A DNA stretch of 64,000 nucleotides. It comes from Phycisphaerales bacterium UBA2396. GTDB taxonomy: Bacteria; Planctomycetota; Phycisphaerae; Phycisphaerales; UBA1924. The stretch spans positions 1 through 64,000 of the forward strand of contig DDSG01000075.1 in the NCBI GenBank assembly GCA_002343325.1, given 5' to 3'. Each line of letters opens with the position of its first letter. Position 1 is the first letter of the stretch. Position numbers and translations under genes: made by a program. The notes under the pieces are model-generated. The model saw only the letters and a program-made list of their open reading frames with translations, was not told the DNA's origin and ran no database searches. Positions 33,925 through 44,000 of this stretch are shown piece after piece.

Positions 33925-36900
33925 ATGCCTCGCTGGGGCGAGTACGAGACGGTAAGAGAGCTGGCGACGGTCGGGATGGGCACGATCTGGACCGCGCGTC
34001 GCGTGCCGCCGGGATCCGCGGAAGAGCGGTACATCATCAAGGCGATCGAGGGGCTTTCGGTGCTCGCGGATCGGTCTCGTGCGGAGCGAGAGATCGGCGT
34101 TTTTCTCGAAGCGGCAAGGGCGCAGAAGGACATCGCGGAGCGGGGTGCGGTGGGGGTCGCCCGTGTTCACGAGTGTGGCAGAACGGAGGACTCCGCATAC
34201 TTCGTTGGCGATCTGTACCCGAGAAGTCTTGCGACGCTGATTGCGAGAGGTGTCGGGCTTTCCCGGTGGGAAGTCCTGCATCTGGCCGCATCAGTGATCG
34301 ATGCGTTACGCGAAATTCAGCGTGTCGGGGGGCGCGGGCACGGGCAACTGAAGGCTGGAAACGTGCTGATCGGCGGGCGAGATGGTCCGTCGATTGTGGG
34401 TGATCCTGTGGTGCTCACCGACTTGCGTGCGACTTCGTTGCTGGTTGATGGTGGGCATGCGGCCGACATGAGGGCGCTGGGATCGATCCTCTATGAGGCG
34501 ATCATTCGCCGCCCGCTTCGGGAGAAGGAACGTCCGGATCTCACGATCACGGGTGAGTGGAGCAGGCTTGGGGCCACGGCGGCGACATGGTCGGAGATCT
34601 GTCGGCGGCTGCTGCAGAACTCGCCGGGAGAGAGGCCGCCGTCGCTCGACGAAGTGCGAGCGATGCTTCCGCTGGGGGTCGAGAATTCCAATGGTGGCAG
34701 GACCGTCCTTTGGGTGGGGGCCGCGGCGCTCGCGCTGGGGGTCGGTGTGGGATACTGGTGGAGTTCTGAGCGGGAAGCTGCACGCACGTCCGGACAGGGA
34801 GCCGCGCAGAGCCTGGCTGACGAGCCTGGAGAGCGGGTGCTTCCGGTCAAGCAGCTTGCGGAAGAGTGGCCTTGGATCGTGAACGACTGGGGCTACTGGT
34901 TCTTCGCACGCGAGTCGATCGCGGACAAGCTCGAGCGGCTTGCGAGGGGATCGGTGGAGCGGGTGCCGGAAACCCTGCTTCAGGCACTTCGTCGTGGGGA
35001 TCTTCGCTCTCCGGCGGAGATCGTGGGGGTTCCTTCGAGTGATCGTGAACAACAACTGAGACGGAGTCCTTCGACATGGGCGGACGATCCACTGGTGGAT
35101 GTTCAGGCAGCGGTTGGTCGGATCAGGGACGCGAGCAGAACGAGGTTTGCGATCGCGGGGCTTCGTGCGGAGATTCAGGCGTTTGCGCCTGCTTCGAAGC
35201 TTGAGCAGTTGAGGCAGCAGGCCTTGCAGCGTGGGTGGTCGGGGGCGGCCGAGCGTCTGCGCGTGGCGGCCGAGGAGATCGCGGCGGTGGTCGATCCGGC
35301 ATCTCCAGCTGGAACGGTGATCAGCCCGGATGTCCTGACGGGCGCGTTGACCGTTGTTGCGTGTGCGAGGACGCTGGAGAAGGAGCTGGCGAGGCTTGAA
35401 GAGCTGGAGTCAGTGCTTGTCACGTCGGGCGACCCCGTGCTGGCGTCATTTCCGGCGATGGTCGCCGCCCACACGTCCAAGTCGTTCCGGGGCGAGACGG
35501 ATGCGGAGCGATTCGCAAAGCTAGAACGCGATGTTCGTGAGGCGTCAAAGCTTGCGGGCGACATCGTCTCGCGCGTGTCCGGCGAGAACTGGGATCGTGC
35601 GGCATTTCGCCGGAGCAGTGCATTTCAGTCGCTGGCACTCAAGCCCGCCAGTGAGCACGGGCTTGCGATTGCATCGGCATGGCTGCGAGAGGCCGGCAGC
35701 GCAGATTACGCCGCCCTCACTCGGACCTGGCTTGATGAGTGGCGAGCGCGGACCGAAGTAGAGCTGGCGAACATCCGCGCGGGGCTCGACGCGGCGAGAG
35801 CCGACGAGCGGCGGGCGAAGCGATTTGAGCGTGATCCTGCGTCGGTACTTGTTGAGATTGATCGCGTGCAGTCCGACATCGCTGCGCTGTCTGGCGTGTT
35901 CGTGTCCGCTCGGAGTGAGCCGGAACTCAGAAAGACGGCGGCGGATATCGGCGCGAGGATTCTCGGGTTGGCGGCGGCGATTCCGCGCGAATCGGAATTC
36001 GAGACGATCGAGGCGTTGCTTGGGCACGTGGCCACAATCCGCTTTGGCTCCGAGGCCATCGAGGCCCGATGGCATTCCCTGATCGCTGAATTGTCCGCGG
36101 GAGCGGGGGCGGGCGACGTGGTGACCGCGGAGCGGCGGCTCTTGCACGAGTGGGAGCCGAAGCTTCGAGAGGTGGTGGCGATGTTCAGTCCGGACGTGCC
36201 ATCGATACCGTTTATCGAACGCGAGACTCTCGACCGCGTGCTTGCTGTGCGCCGAGAGCGAGACCTTTCCACGGTCGCAAGGCTTGTGTCGATCGAGAGC
36301 GGGGCTGATCAAAGAGCGATATCGGCGATGGCCGCTGCGTACGAAAGGTGGGCTGATGAAGTGCTGCGGGCCTGCCAGGAGGCGGGACGGGCGGGCACCA
36401 TGCTGTCGCAGGGATATCGGCTTGACGAGCCCGACGCCGAAGGTGTAACGATCCGTGGTCTTTTGGGGCCGAGTTTGCGACAGCCGCTGGCTGTCGTGGT
36501 GACCCCGGCTATTCGGCCGATTACGTCGAGGGTTGCGGAGCTTGAGGCTCTGACCGTCCAGGAAGATGTCGACGCACTGCTGGATGCAGCGGAGCGATCC
36601 GGCAGCAGCGAGTTGTCGCTGGCGATCGAAGCGGTTGATCGGCTTTCTCGGCTTGATGCCTGGTCGTTCTGGCGTGGCGAGTCGTTGGGACGGCTGGAGC
36701 GAGTTGCCCGGTTGGCGGAGGGGTTCTCGTTCAGGTTCGATGGAGCCGAACTGCCTGTTGGGCGGCGGGTGGTCCTTGCGGAGAGAGTGGGGGATGCGAC
36801 TGCGCGTGTGTGGAGGTCGTCGGTAATGGCCGCCTGTGGTATCGCGGCGGAATCGGACCGTGCGTCGTCGCTCGACGCGGTGTTCTCACTCGCCGAGGCC

Positions 36901-38382
36901 GTGGGCGTCAAGGGTGGCGTGTTGCTGGATGGGCGTGCAGCGTACAACTGGGAATTGTGGTCGCTGCGGCAGAGACTGGGAACGATGGCCGAAGGGTCGT
37001 CGTCGCCGGAGAACAGCTCGGTCGCTCGTGCCTTGGAGTCTCTTCTCTCGGTGGCGCGACCTCTTGTGGACGACGCCGAGGTGCGGCCTGTGCTTCGCCG
37101 GCTTGAGCGGGCGGTCAACGCGCGGGCGGTCGCGGAATTCTCGTCTGATGACGCGGGGCCGCGTGCGTGGGATGCGCCGCTCCGCGAGAAGTGGTCGGTT
37201 CGCGAGTCTGGAGGGACGCTGACGTACCTGTGGGCGGGGCCGACGGCGACGCACGCGATCGACTTTCGACTGGTGTCGGCTCCGGGGCTCGCGCCGGTGT
37301 ACGTGGCGACACGCGAGCTCTCGTTGGGTCTGTTCCTCGATGCGTTGACTGAGTCCGGGCGGGCCGGGGAGTTGGTGGCGAGGACTTCCTCTCGCGGTGC
37401 GATGCTTGAGATTCCGGCGGTTGAGCGCCGAGAAGTAGTGGACAGTCGGCGAGGGCCAAGGGTGTGGACGTCCGAGCTTCGCTCGGATGCTCGCGCTCCG
37501 ATTCGATCGACTCTGGGCGGCGGGCCGGATTCGATGTGGGGGTGGTACACGACCAACGAGACACTGATCGGGTTTCGAGGTTCCTCGGCACGACAGTCGT
37601 ACCTTCCGGAACTGGGCACCCTGCCGACTGAGCAATTGCCCACGCCGGAAAAGCCCCTGCAGTACGTGTCACCCGAGGCGGCGGTGTTGGTGGCAAGGGT
37701 GCTGGGATGCCGACTACCGACCAGTGCCGAGTGGCTGGCTGCGCTGGAGGCGGCTGGGGGCGTAGGGGCGGCCTCGAGGGGTGCGAATCTTCGGGACAAG
37801 ACATGGCAGAGCGCGTTTGAACAGATTGAGTTGACCAAACGAACGCACCGTGGGCGATACACGCTTGAGCCGGAAATGCCCAACGGCGGGATCTTCTGGC
37901 CGGCGGGTTCGCGTGAGAATGTCAACGACGATCCGCCCGGGTGGGATCGGTCGCCCGCGACGACGTCGGACGATGGGGTGCTGTTCTTCCGAGATGCGGC
38001 GCGGGGTCCGACACCTGATCGTGAGGTGCATGAGTTGATCGGCAACGTGGCGGAGATGCTATGGGAGTCTCCGGAGACGATCGAGCGTCTGCCGTACACC
38101 GCAACTGCATTCGAAGTGTTCGAGGCGATACCCCAGGACTATGGCCCGCTTCGGATCATCGGCGCCTCGGCACTCTCCCCGGCGGGGTGGGGTGAGGGAA
38201 GGGGGTATCGCCCGGACGTGCCGTACTCTCCCGAGAGCCCAGCCCGCGCGAAGCGAGGATATAGCGATGTGGGCGTGAGACTGGTGATGCCGACGGTGGG
38301 TCCGGCGGACACGTCGACGCCGAGACAGCGAGCGTTGCGGGCGCTGCATCAGGCGAAGTACCTGCGCGTCACGGCCGAGTAG
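33925..38382 (+). CDS. pseudokinase / transmembrane / SUMF1-like fusion, 1485 aa
   Basis: A cytoplasmic N-terminal protein kinase fold (residues about 1-250) with degenerate catalysis. The glycine loop reads ATVGMGTIWTARR, K39 in YIIKA is retained, but the HRDLKxxN loop is HGQLKAGN (139-146, no catalytic Asp) and DFG is replaced by TDLR. One membrane helix follows (260-278, VLWVGAAALALGVGVGYWW). A long helical, Arg/Glu/Ala-rich periplasmic region of about 900 residues comes next, then a C-terminal formylglycine-generating-enzyme-like domain (about 1245-1460: RLPTSAEWLAALEAAGG, HELIGNVAEMLWE, SDVGVRLVMP). The last lacks the catalytic cysteines seen in true sulfatase-maturing enzymes. Probably a signalling scaffold or sensor, not an enzyme. 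Confidence 0.82.
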   Translation: MPRWGEYETVRELATVGMGTIWTARRVPPGSAEERYIIKAIEGLSVLADRSRAEREIGVFLEAARAQKDIAERGAVGVARVHECGRTEDSAYFVGDLYPRSLATLIARGVGLSRWEVLHLAASVIDALREIQRVGGRGHGQLKAGNVLIGGRDGPSIVGDPVVLTDLRATSLLVDGGHAADMRALGSILYEAIIRRPLREKERPDLTITGEWSRLGATAATWSEICRRLLQNSPGERPPSLDEVRAMLPLGVENSNGGRTVLWVGAAALALGVGVGYWWSSEREAARTSGQGAAQSLADEPGERVLPVKQLAEEWPWIVNDWGYWFFARESIADKLERLARGSVERVPETLLQALRRGDLRSPAEIVGVPSSDREQQLRRSPSTWADDPLVDVQAAVGRIRDASRTRFAIAGLRAEIQAFAPASKLEQLRQQALQRGWSGAAERLRVAAEEIAAVVDPASPAGTVISPDVLTGALTVVACARTLEKELARLEELESVLVTSGDPVLASFPAMVAAHTSKSFRGETDAERFAKLERDVREASKLAGDIVSRVSGENWDRAAFRRSSAFQSLALKPASEHGLAIASAWLREAGSADYAALTRTWLDEWRARTEVELANIRAGLDAARADERRAKRFERDPASVLVEIDRVQSDIAALSGVFVSARSEPELRKTAADIGARILGLAAAIPRESEFETIEALLGHVATIRFGSEAIEARWHSLIAELSAGAGAGDVVTAERRLLHEWEPKLREVVAMFSPDVPSIPFIERETLDRVLAVRRERDLSTVARLVSIESGADQRAISAMAAAYERWADEVLRACQEAGRAGTMLSQGYRLDEPDAEGVTIRGLLGPSLRQPLAVVVTPAIRPITSRVAELEALTVQEDVDALLDAAERSGSSELSLAIEAVDRLSRLDAWSFWRGESLGRLERVARLAEGFSFRFDGAELPVGRRVVLAERVGDATARVWRSSVMAACGIAAESDRASSLDAVFSLAEAVGVKGGVLLDGRAAYNWELWSLRQRLGTMAEGSSSPENSSVARALESLLSVARPLVDDAEVRPVLRRLERAVNARAVAEFSSDDAGPRAWDAPLREKWSVRESGGTLTYLWAGPTATHAIDFRLVSAPGLAPVYVATRELSLGLFLDALTESGRAGELVARTSSRGAMLEIPAVERREVVDSRRGPRVWTSELRSDARAPIRSTLGGGPDSMWGWYTTNETLIGFRGSSARQSYLPELGTLPTEQLPTPEKPLQYVSPEAAVLVARVLGCRLPTSAEWLAALEAAGGVGAASRGANLRDKTWQSAFEQIELTKRTHRGRYTLEPEMPNGGIFWPAGSRENVNDDPPGWDRSPATTSDDGVLFFRDAARGPTPDREVHELIGNVAEMLWESPETIERLPYTATAFEVFEAIPQDYGPLRIIGASALSPAGWGEGRGYRPDVPYSPESPARAKRGYSDVGVRLVMPTVGPADTSTPRQRALRALHQAKYLRVTAE

Positions 38383-38474
38383 GCGCACTGTGAATCTCCT
38401 GTGAAAGCCGAGCGGGTGGGCCGCCGTGGGGCATGATGATGGCAAGTCTTCTGGCGACGGGAAGGAGATGTGTC

Positions 38475-39839
38475 ATGATCAAGCCGCACGGCCACGACGC
38501 TTCCGAGGGCGACGTCAACTCAAGCGAGGCTCGTCTTCGATATCGCGAGGATATGATCGAGCGTTCGAAGGCTCGTCGTCTTCTCTCGCGTGACTCGGAG
38601 GCATTTCTCCACCAATCGCTCTCCACTCCATGCCTGAACGCAGTGATAAGCGCCCGCGGCTCTCGATTGGTCGACGCCGACGGGCGAGGTCTGCTGGACT
38701 TCCATGGGAACAGCGCTCACCAGGTTGGTTACGGACATCCGGCAGTGATCTCGGCAATCACTCGGCAGATGGAAGAGCTGCCGTTCTGTCCGAGGCGGTA
38801 CACCAACGAACCCGCGGTTCGGCTTGCGGAGGAGCTTGTGCGAGTGACGGGCGGAGAGCTCGGAAAGGTGCTCCTGATGCCCGGCGGAGCGCTCGCGGTG
38901 GGAGCGGCCATGAAGCTCGCGCGGGTGGCGACGGGTCGATTCAAGTTTTTGTCGATGTGGGGATCATTTCACGGGGCGTCGCTGGATGCGATTTCGGTAG
39001 GCGGTGAGTCGGTGTTCCGAACAGGCATGGGCCCTCTGTTGCCTGGATGCCATCTGGTGCACCCGTGCGCGCCGTCTTCATGCCAGCATGGGTGTGGCGG
39101 ACCATGCTCAGGGAGGGGTGCGCGTGCCATCGAGGACGTGCTCGCCAGGGAGGGCGACATCGCGGCGTTGATCGCTGAGCCGATCCGGTGCACCACGATC
39201 GAAGTGCCGCCGCGAGACTACTGGGCTCGCGTGCGGGACGCCTGCCGAAGGAACGGCACCCTGCTGATCTTCGACGAGATTCCCATCGCGCTCGGTCGAA
39301 CCGGTCGGTTCTTTGCCTACGAGCATTTCGGTGTCGTGCCCGACATTCTTGTGATCGGCAAGGGACTTGGCGGTGGAATCATCCCGCAGGCCGCGATGCT
39401 CGCTCGGGCAGATCTGGATGTTGCCGGGCACACGGCTCTCGGCCATTACACGCACGAGAAGAGCCCCGTCGGGTCGGCCGCGGCGTTGGCGACACTGGGG
39501 GTCATCGCGGAGGAGCGGCTGGTCGAGAGGTCCGCCATGCTCGGAGCGGCGTGGATGACGCAACTGCGAGAGGCGCTCGGATCGTGCGGGGTGCTGCGCG
39601 AGGTGCGTGGGCTGGGGCTTCTCGTCGGCGTCGAGCTTGATGCGGGGAGCCCCGCGCGGACGGGCCGATTGTGCGACGAGACGCTCTATCAGTCACTGCG
39701 GCGAGGGTTGAGCTTCAAGGTCTCCGACTCCCGAGTCCTCACTTTGACTCCGCCCTTGACCGTGACGCGGGAAGAACTCTGCGAGGCAACGGGAATACTC
39801 GCGGAAGCGGTTGATGCCGCCCTCGGCGTGGTTTCTTGA
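38475..39839 (+). CDS. class III PLP-dependent aminotransferase-fold enzyme, 454 aa
   Basis: Fold type I PLP enzyme. RLVDADGRGLLDFHGNSAHQVGYGHPAV is the family N-terminal strand pair. FLSMWGSFHGASLDA stacks on PLP, D267 (IFDEIPIALGRTG) pairs with the ring nitrogen and K296 (IGKGLGGGIIPQ) forms the Schiff base. A four-Cys insertion (C198, C203, C207, C211 in HPCAPSSCQHGCGGPC) lies before the AEP strand and is unusual. It may be a lyase such as the aminophosphonate ammonia-lyase PbfA, suggested by the phosphonatase-like operon 8 kb away; a plain transaminase is the alternative. AAGGAG sits seven bases before the ATG. Confidence 0.8.
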   Translation: MIKPHGHDASEGDVNSSEARLRYREDMIERSKARRLLSRDSEAFLHQSLSTPCLNAVISARGSRLVDADGRGLLDFHGNSAHQVGYGHPAVISAITRQMEELPFCPRRYTNEPAVRLAEELVRVTGGELGKVLLMPGGALAVGAAMKLARVATGRFKFLSMWGSFHGASLDAISVGGESVFRTGMGPLLPGCHLVHPCAPSSCQHGCGGPCSGRGARAIEDVLAREGDIAALIAEPIRCTTIEVPPRDYWARVRDACRRNGTLLIFDEIPIALGRTGRFFAYEHFGVVPDILVIGKGLGGGIIPQAAMLARADLDVAGHTALGHYTHEKSPVGSAAALATLGVIAEERLVERSAMLGAAWMTQLREALGSCGVLREVRGLGLLVGVELDAGSPARTGRLCDETLYQSLRRGLSFKVSDSRVLTLTPPLTVTREELCEATGILAEAVDAALGVVS

Positions 39840-39867
39840 GAGGTCGTGCGTTCGATCGCCGGTACGA

Positions 39868-40800
39868 TTATTGGCGAACACTGAGGCCGGTGTACCACGG
39901 AAGGGAGTCGTTCATGTCGACCTTGCCGATGGATCGGGCATGCCCGTCACCCCACATGGTGTTACACCCGGTGTTGTGGCGGAAGTACTCCTTCTTCCAG
40001 TTCTTGAACTCGGGTTCGTTTCGGTCGTCGTTGGGGTTGTATTGGTCGAGGTTGTTGAGGGTGTCGCCGTTGGAATCGATCATGTGCTCGAAGGCGTCCT
40101 GGAACATGATGAGGGCGAAGGGCTGAGCGATATCGGTCATCCGAGTGGGCTTGGAGATCATCCGGCGATACTCGGGGGCGTAGGTCTGACGCCACCAGGT
40201 CATGGCGGGCCTGTTGGTCGACGGGTCACGTCGATCGTCGACGCCGTTGAAGCCATAGGTCTGATAGAGGTGGTCTGGGTCGAACTTGGTTCCGCCGGAG
40301 ACGACATCGGAGTAGGGGTAGGGGTCCATTCCGCGTGCGGAAGGACAACGCCAGACTTTCCAGCCGGCGAAGGGTGGGGCGGTATCGGAAGGCCAGGGCA
40401 TGCGGGCGGTGTACCAGGCCGGGTCGATCGAGATGTTGAAGTAGGTGTCGTAGAGCGATCCCCAATAGGCGTAGTCGCGGGTCGGCCCGTCCGAGGAGAA
40501 GTCGATAACGTAGGGCCGCAGTATGCGCAGGTTGCCGGACTCGTAGGCGCCGTTGCCGTTGATCCGCAGGAAGCGTGCGCCGTAGTTCTGGCGCTTGGCG
40601 TGGTGCTGGTCCTTGTTGTCCTGGGCGTAGGCTCCGATGGCGGCGAAGATCTCTCGCTGGTTGGAGAGACAGACGATCTGCCTCGCGGCTCCGCGAGCCA
40701 TGCCGATCCCCGGGATCAGCAGGCCGATGAGCATCGCGATGATGGCGATGACGACGAGCAGCTCTATCAGTGTGAACGCGGGGCGCACGGCTCTGTGCAT
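39868..40800 (-). CDS. DUF1559-type type II secretion pseudopilin, 310 aa
   Basis: Prepilin-like protein: RPAFTLIELLVVIAIIAMLIGLLIPGI is the type IV pilin N-methylation and assembly motif, cleaved before Phe with Glu at +5. The body has CLSNQREIFAAIGAYAQDNKD and the C-terminal MWGDGHARSI, the H/DG motif by which such planctomycete proteins are annotated. These occur in large paralogous sets in planctomycetes. It is convergent with the PLP enzyme; GGAG lies upstream of the ATG. Confidence 0.86.
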   Translation of the reverse strand: MHRAVRPAFTLIELLVVIAIIAMLIGLLIPGIGMARGAARQIVCLSNQREIFAAIGAYAQDNKDQHHAKRQNYGARFLRINGNGAYESGNLRILRPYVIDFSSDGPTRDYAYWGSLYDTYFNISIDPAWYTARMPWPSDTAPPFAGWKVWRCPSARGMDPYPYSDVVSGGTKFDPDHLYQTYGFNGVDDRRDPSTNRPAMTWWRQTYAPEYRRMISKPTRMTDIAQPFALIMFQDAFEHMIDSNGDTLNNLDQYNPNDDRNEPEFKNWKKEYFRHNTGCNTMWGDGHARSIGKVDMNDSLPWYTGLSVRQ

Positions 40801-41074
40801 GGTGAGATCGCTCCGTGAAGGTGCTCAGATGCTAAAGGCGTCTGCCCCGGAGCGCATTGAGAATGGCTCTTGAACGAATCAAGAAAGCATCAGCTTTGTG
40901 TTCAGGCTTCCGTGGCCTCAGATACGTACAGCCGTAAGCGCAACCTTGGTTCAACCTTGACGCTGCGCGTCTTGTGCACGGGTCGTTGATGTCGGTAGCG
41001 TGGTCCCCATCGTGAGGATCAGCGCGCGTGTTGTGGGCTTGCGTCCTCGCGCCACGACGAGAGAAGGAGAACAC
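40801..41074. promoter_or_regulatory. divergent intergenic region, 274 bp
   Basis: Lies between the pseudopilin gene (minus) and the large repeat protein gene (plus), so it must hold both promoters. AAGGAG at its right end serves the repeat protein. I see no convincing -35/-10 pair, no stable hairpin and no small gene. Confidence 0.4.
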
Positions 41075-44000
41075 ATGAGGTCACGGCACACGTCTTGTCA
41101 CAGAACATTGATCCTGGCGGCCGTCGCGGGGGCAGCATGCGTTACGGGCTCCGCCGGCGCACAGACCGTGTTCTACTCGGAGAATTTCGACTCCGCCACG
41201 TTGAACAACCTGTCCGGCGACCCACGCGTGATCAACGCCTGCACCGCGCAGACTCCCGTGTTTACGCTTGTTCCGCCCAGCGGTTGGTCGTGGAACGCCT
41301 GTGGCGTCCCAACGTACGCCTGCCGTGTTGGCAACTGCCCTCCCGCACAGGACCGAACCTGCTCGACCTGCTCGAACACCGCCGGTTTCCGCGAGTACGA
41401 GGGGTGGTCCTACATGCTCAAGTCCTTCTGGATCAACCAGCAGGGCGATCAGCGGCGAAGCGAGTTCACCCTCGGGACCGGCGTCGTGGCTGTGGCCGAT
41501 CCGGACGGCTGGGACGACAAGGGCAGCCCCGCCCTCAACTGCGGCTTCTTCAACGCCTTCATGGGCACGCCCCTCATCAACATCGCCAATGTCGACGCGG
41601 GCGGGCTGACCGTCCAGTTCGACTCGAGCTGGCGCCCCGAGGGCTTCGATGACGGCCGCAACTTCGACAACAACCAGACGGGCGTGATCCGTGCCATCTA
41701 CACCGTCAACGGCGTCGAGCAGGCTCCTGTCGAGGTCCTGCGCTGGGACTCCGACGACGGCAGCGCGTCGGGCGGAGCTCCGAGCCCCTTCTTCAAGACT
41801 GATTCCACGAACGAGACGGTGGTTCTCACTGATGCTGTCCTGCAGCGCCCTGCCGGTGCGACGGGCGTCCGCTTCGAATTCGGCCTTCTCAACGCCGGCA
41901 ACGACTGGTGGTGGGCCATCGACAATGTGAACGTCAGCGGCCTTGTCGCTGGCACGGCTACCGGCCTCTTCTTCGAGGACTTCGAAGGTGTGGCTTTGCA
42001 GCCTCCGGTGGACGCCCGTCCTTCGGGATGCGGGGTGAATTACTGCGGCATTCCAACCTATACACACGACGGACCCAACGGGGTCACGGTCGCCGTGGAC
42101 GCGCCCGCGAGCGGCGGTGTGCCCGACTGGTTCGGCTGGTCGTTCGTTGATCGGTCCTTCTGGCTCTGCGCTTCGGGCGGTCCGAACGGTCGCGCATTCA
42201 CCAACTCCTCCGGGCTCGTCGCGGTCGCCGACGGCGATGAATACGACGATCTGGCGCACGAGCCCGGGGCTCTCGACACCACGCTGAGGACGCCCCAGAT
42301 TGACATCTCGGCCCGCACGTCGGGTGTGCTCGTGGTGACCTTTGATTCGAGCTGGAGGTTCGAGTCCGGGCAGACTGCCGAGTTGGTCGCGACGTACGAC
42401 GACCCGGCGGGGACGACGCAGACCGTTCTGCGGTGGGAGTCCGAGACGTCGAGCCCGAACTTCAAGCCCGACGCGGTGAACGAGCGTGTCGCCTTGCCGC
42501 TGAATGTGCCCAGCGAGGCGCTCAATGTCCGTCTGGCGTTCCGCTATGTCGGCGGGAACAACTGGTGGTGGGCGATCGACAACCTGTCCGTCTTCCAGGG
42601 CCTCGCCGAGGTGACGGTGGCGTCGCACACGCCGAGCACGTTCCCGATGTCGGTGGCGGGCACCGTCGACTACGCGCCGTGCTTCACGCCGTGGTCCCCC
42701 TCGATGCCCGAGGGCTGGACGCAGTTCTTCAATCCAATCGGAGCATGTCCGCTTGAGTGTGGTCGTCCCGAGTGGCGTGGCTGGTCGGTGGCGTTCAGGG
42801 ACTGGTGGTCGACGCAGGTTGATGCCCAGCTTCGCGAGGACTTCACGCGCGCCCGCGGCTACGTGGCGGTGGCCGACCCCGATGAGTGGGATGACTTCCA
42901 GAACAACCGCTCGAACTTCAACGCCTTCATGACGACGCCCTCGATCACGCTGCCCGGCTCCATTTCCAGCGGCTCGCTCAACTTCGACTCCAGCTGGCGT
43001 CCGGAGGGGTTCGATGACGCGTGCTCGTGCGACGAGCCCGGCGCATTGCCCTCCAACAACCAGACGGCGAAGATCCGCGCGATCTACACGGTGGGCGGCG
43101 TCGAGCAGGCCCCGGTCGATGTGCTGCACTGGGATTCAGACGACGGCGTAAACTCGGGCACGGGAACCCCCAGCCCGTTCTACAAGCCGGACTCGACCAA
43201 CGAAGGCGTGTCCATTCCGCTGCAGGCCCTCGCCATCCCGCAGGGCGCCACGGCGGTGCGCTTCGAGTTCAGCCTGACCAACGCCCGCAACGACTGGTGG
43301 TGGGCGGTTGACAACATCGACTTCTCCGTGAACGGCCAGAGTCTCTTCGTCGAAGACTTCGAGAACGCGTCGGCCCTTCAGGCACCGCCGAGCGAGAACC
43401 CGCCCGTGGAGCAGTGCGCCTACTTCTCGACTGTCGCCGCCCAGAACGGGAACTTCACCGTGGACAACAGCGGGCTGCAGAACTGCAACCAGGGCGATGA
43501 TTTCTACGGCTTCAACGCCTGGATCGCTGATGCCTGGGCACGCGAGTTCGGCGCCGAGCGACTTCAGTTCCGCGGCGACACGGCCTACGTCTCGGACTTC
43601 TCGGCCCGCGAGTGCTCCGGAAGCGCCAGGCTGATCTCGCCTTCCTACAGCGTCGCCGGCATCAACCCCGGATCGCTGACCCTCACCTTCCGCTCCAGCT
43701 GGGGCAACGCTCCGGCCCACGCGTCCACGGTGGACGTTTCCTACGACAACGGCACCACGTGGACCAACGTCCTCGCCTGGACCGAGGCCAACAAGCCCAC
43801 CACGGGCGATGAGGTCGTCACCCTCAACCTCAACAACCCCGAAGGGGCGTCGGCTGTGGCGTTCCGCTTCACGGACGCCAACTCTGGGTGGTGGGCGGTC
43901 GGGGATATCGTCCTTGTGGGCACGGTGGGCGAGGAGTGCCGGGCCGACTTCGACGGAGATACCTTCGTCGATTTCTTCGACTTCCTTGCGTTCGTCTCCT

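Noticed and set aside
37240..38330. Active formylglycine-generating enzyme
   Set aside because: The domain lacks the paired catalytic cysteines, and no sulfatase gene is in the window.
40801..41074. Small RNA or riboswitch in the divergent gap
   Set aside because: No stable extended stem, terminator or known aptamer core could be drawn.
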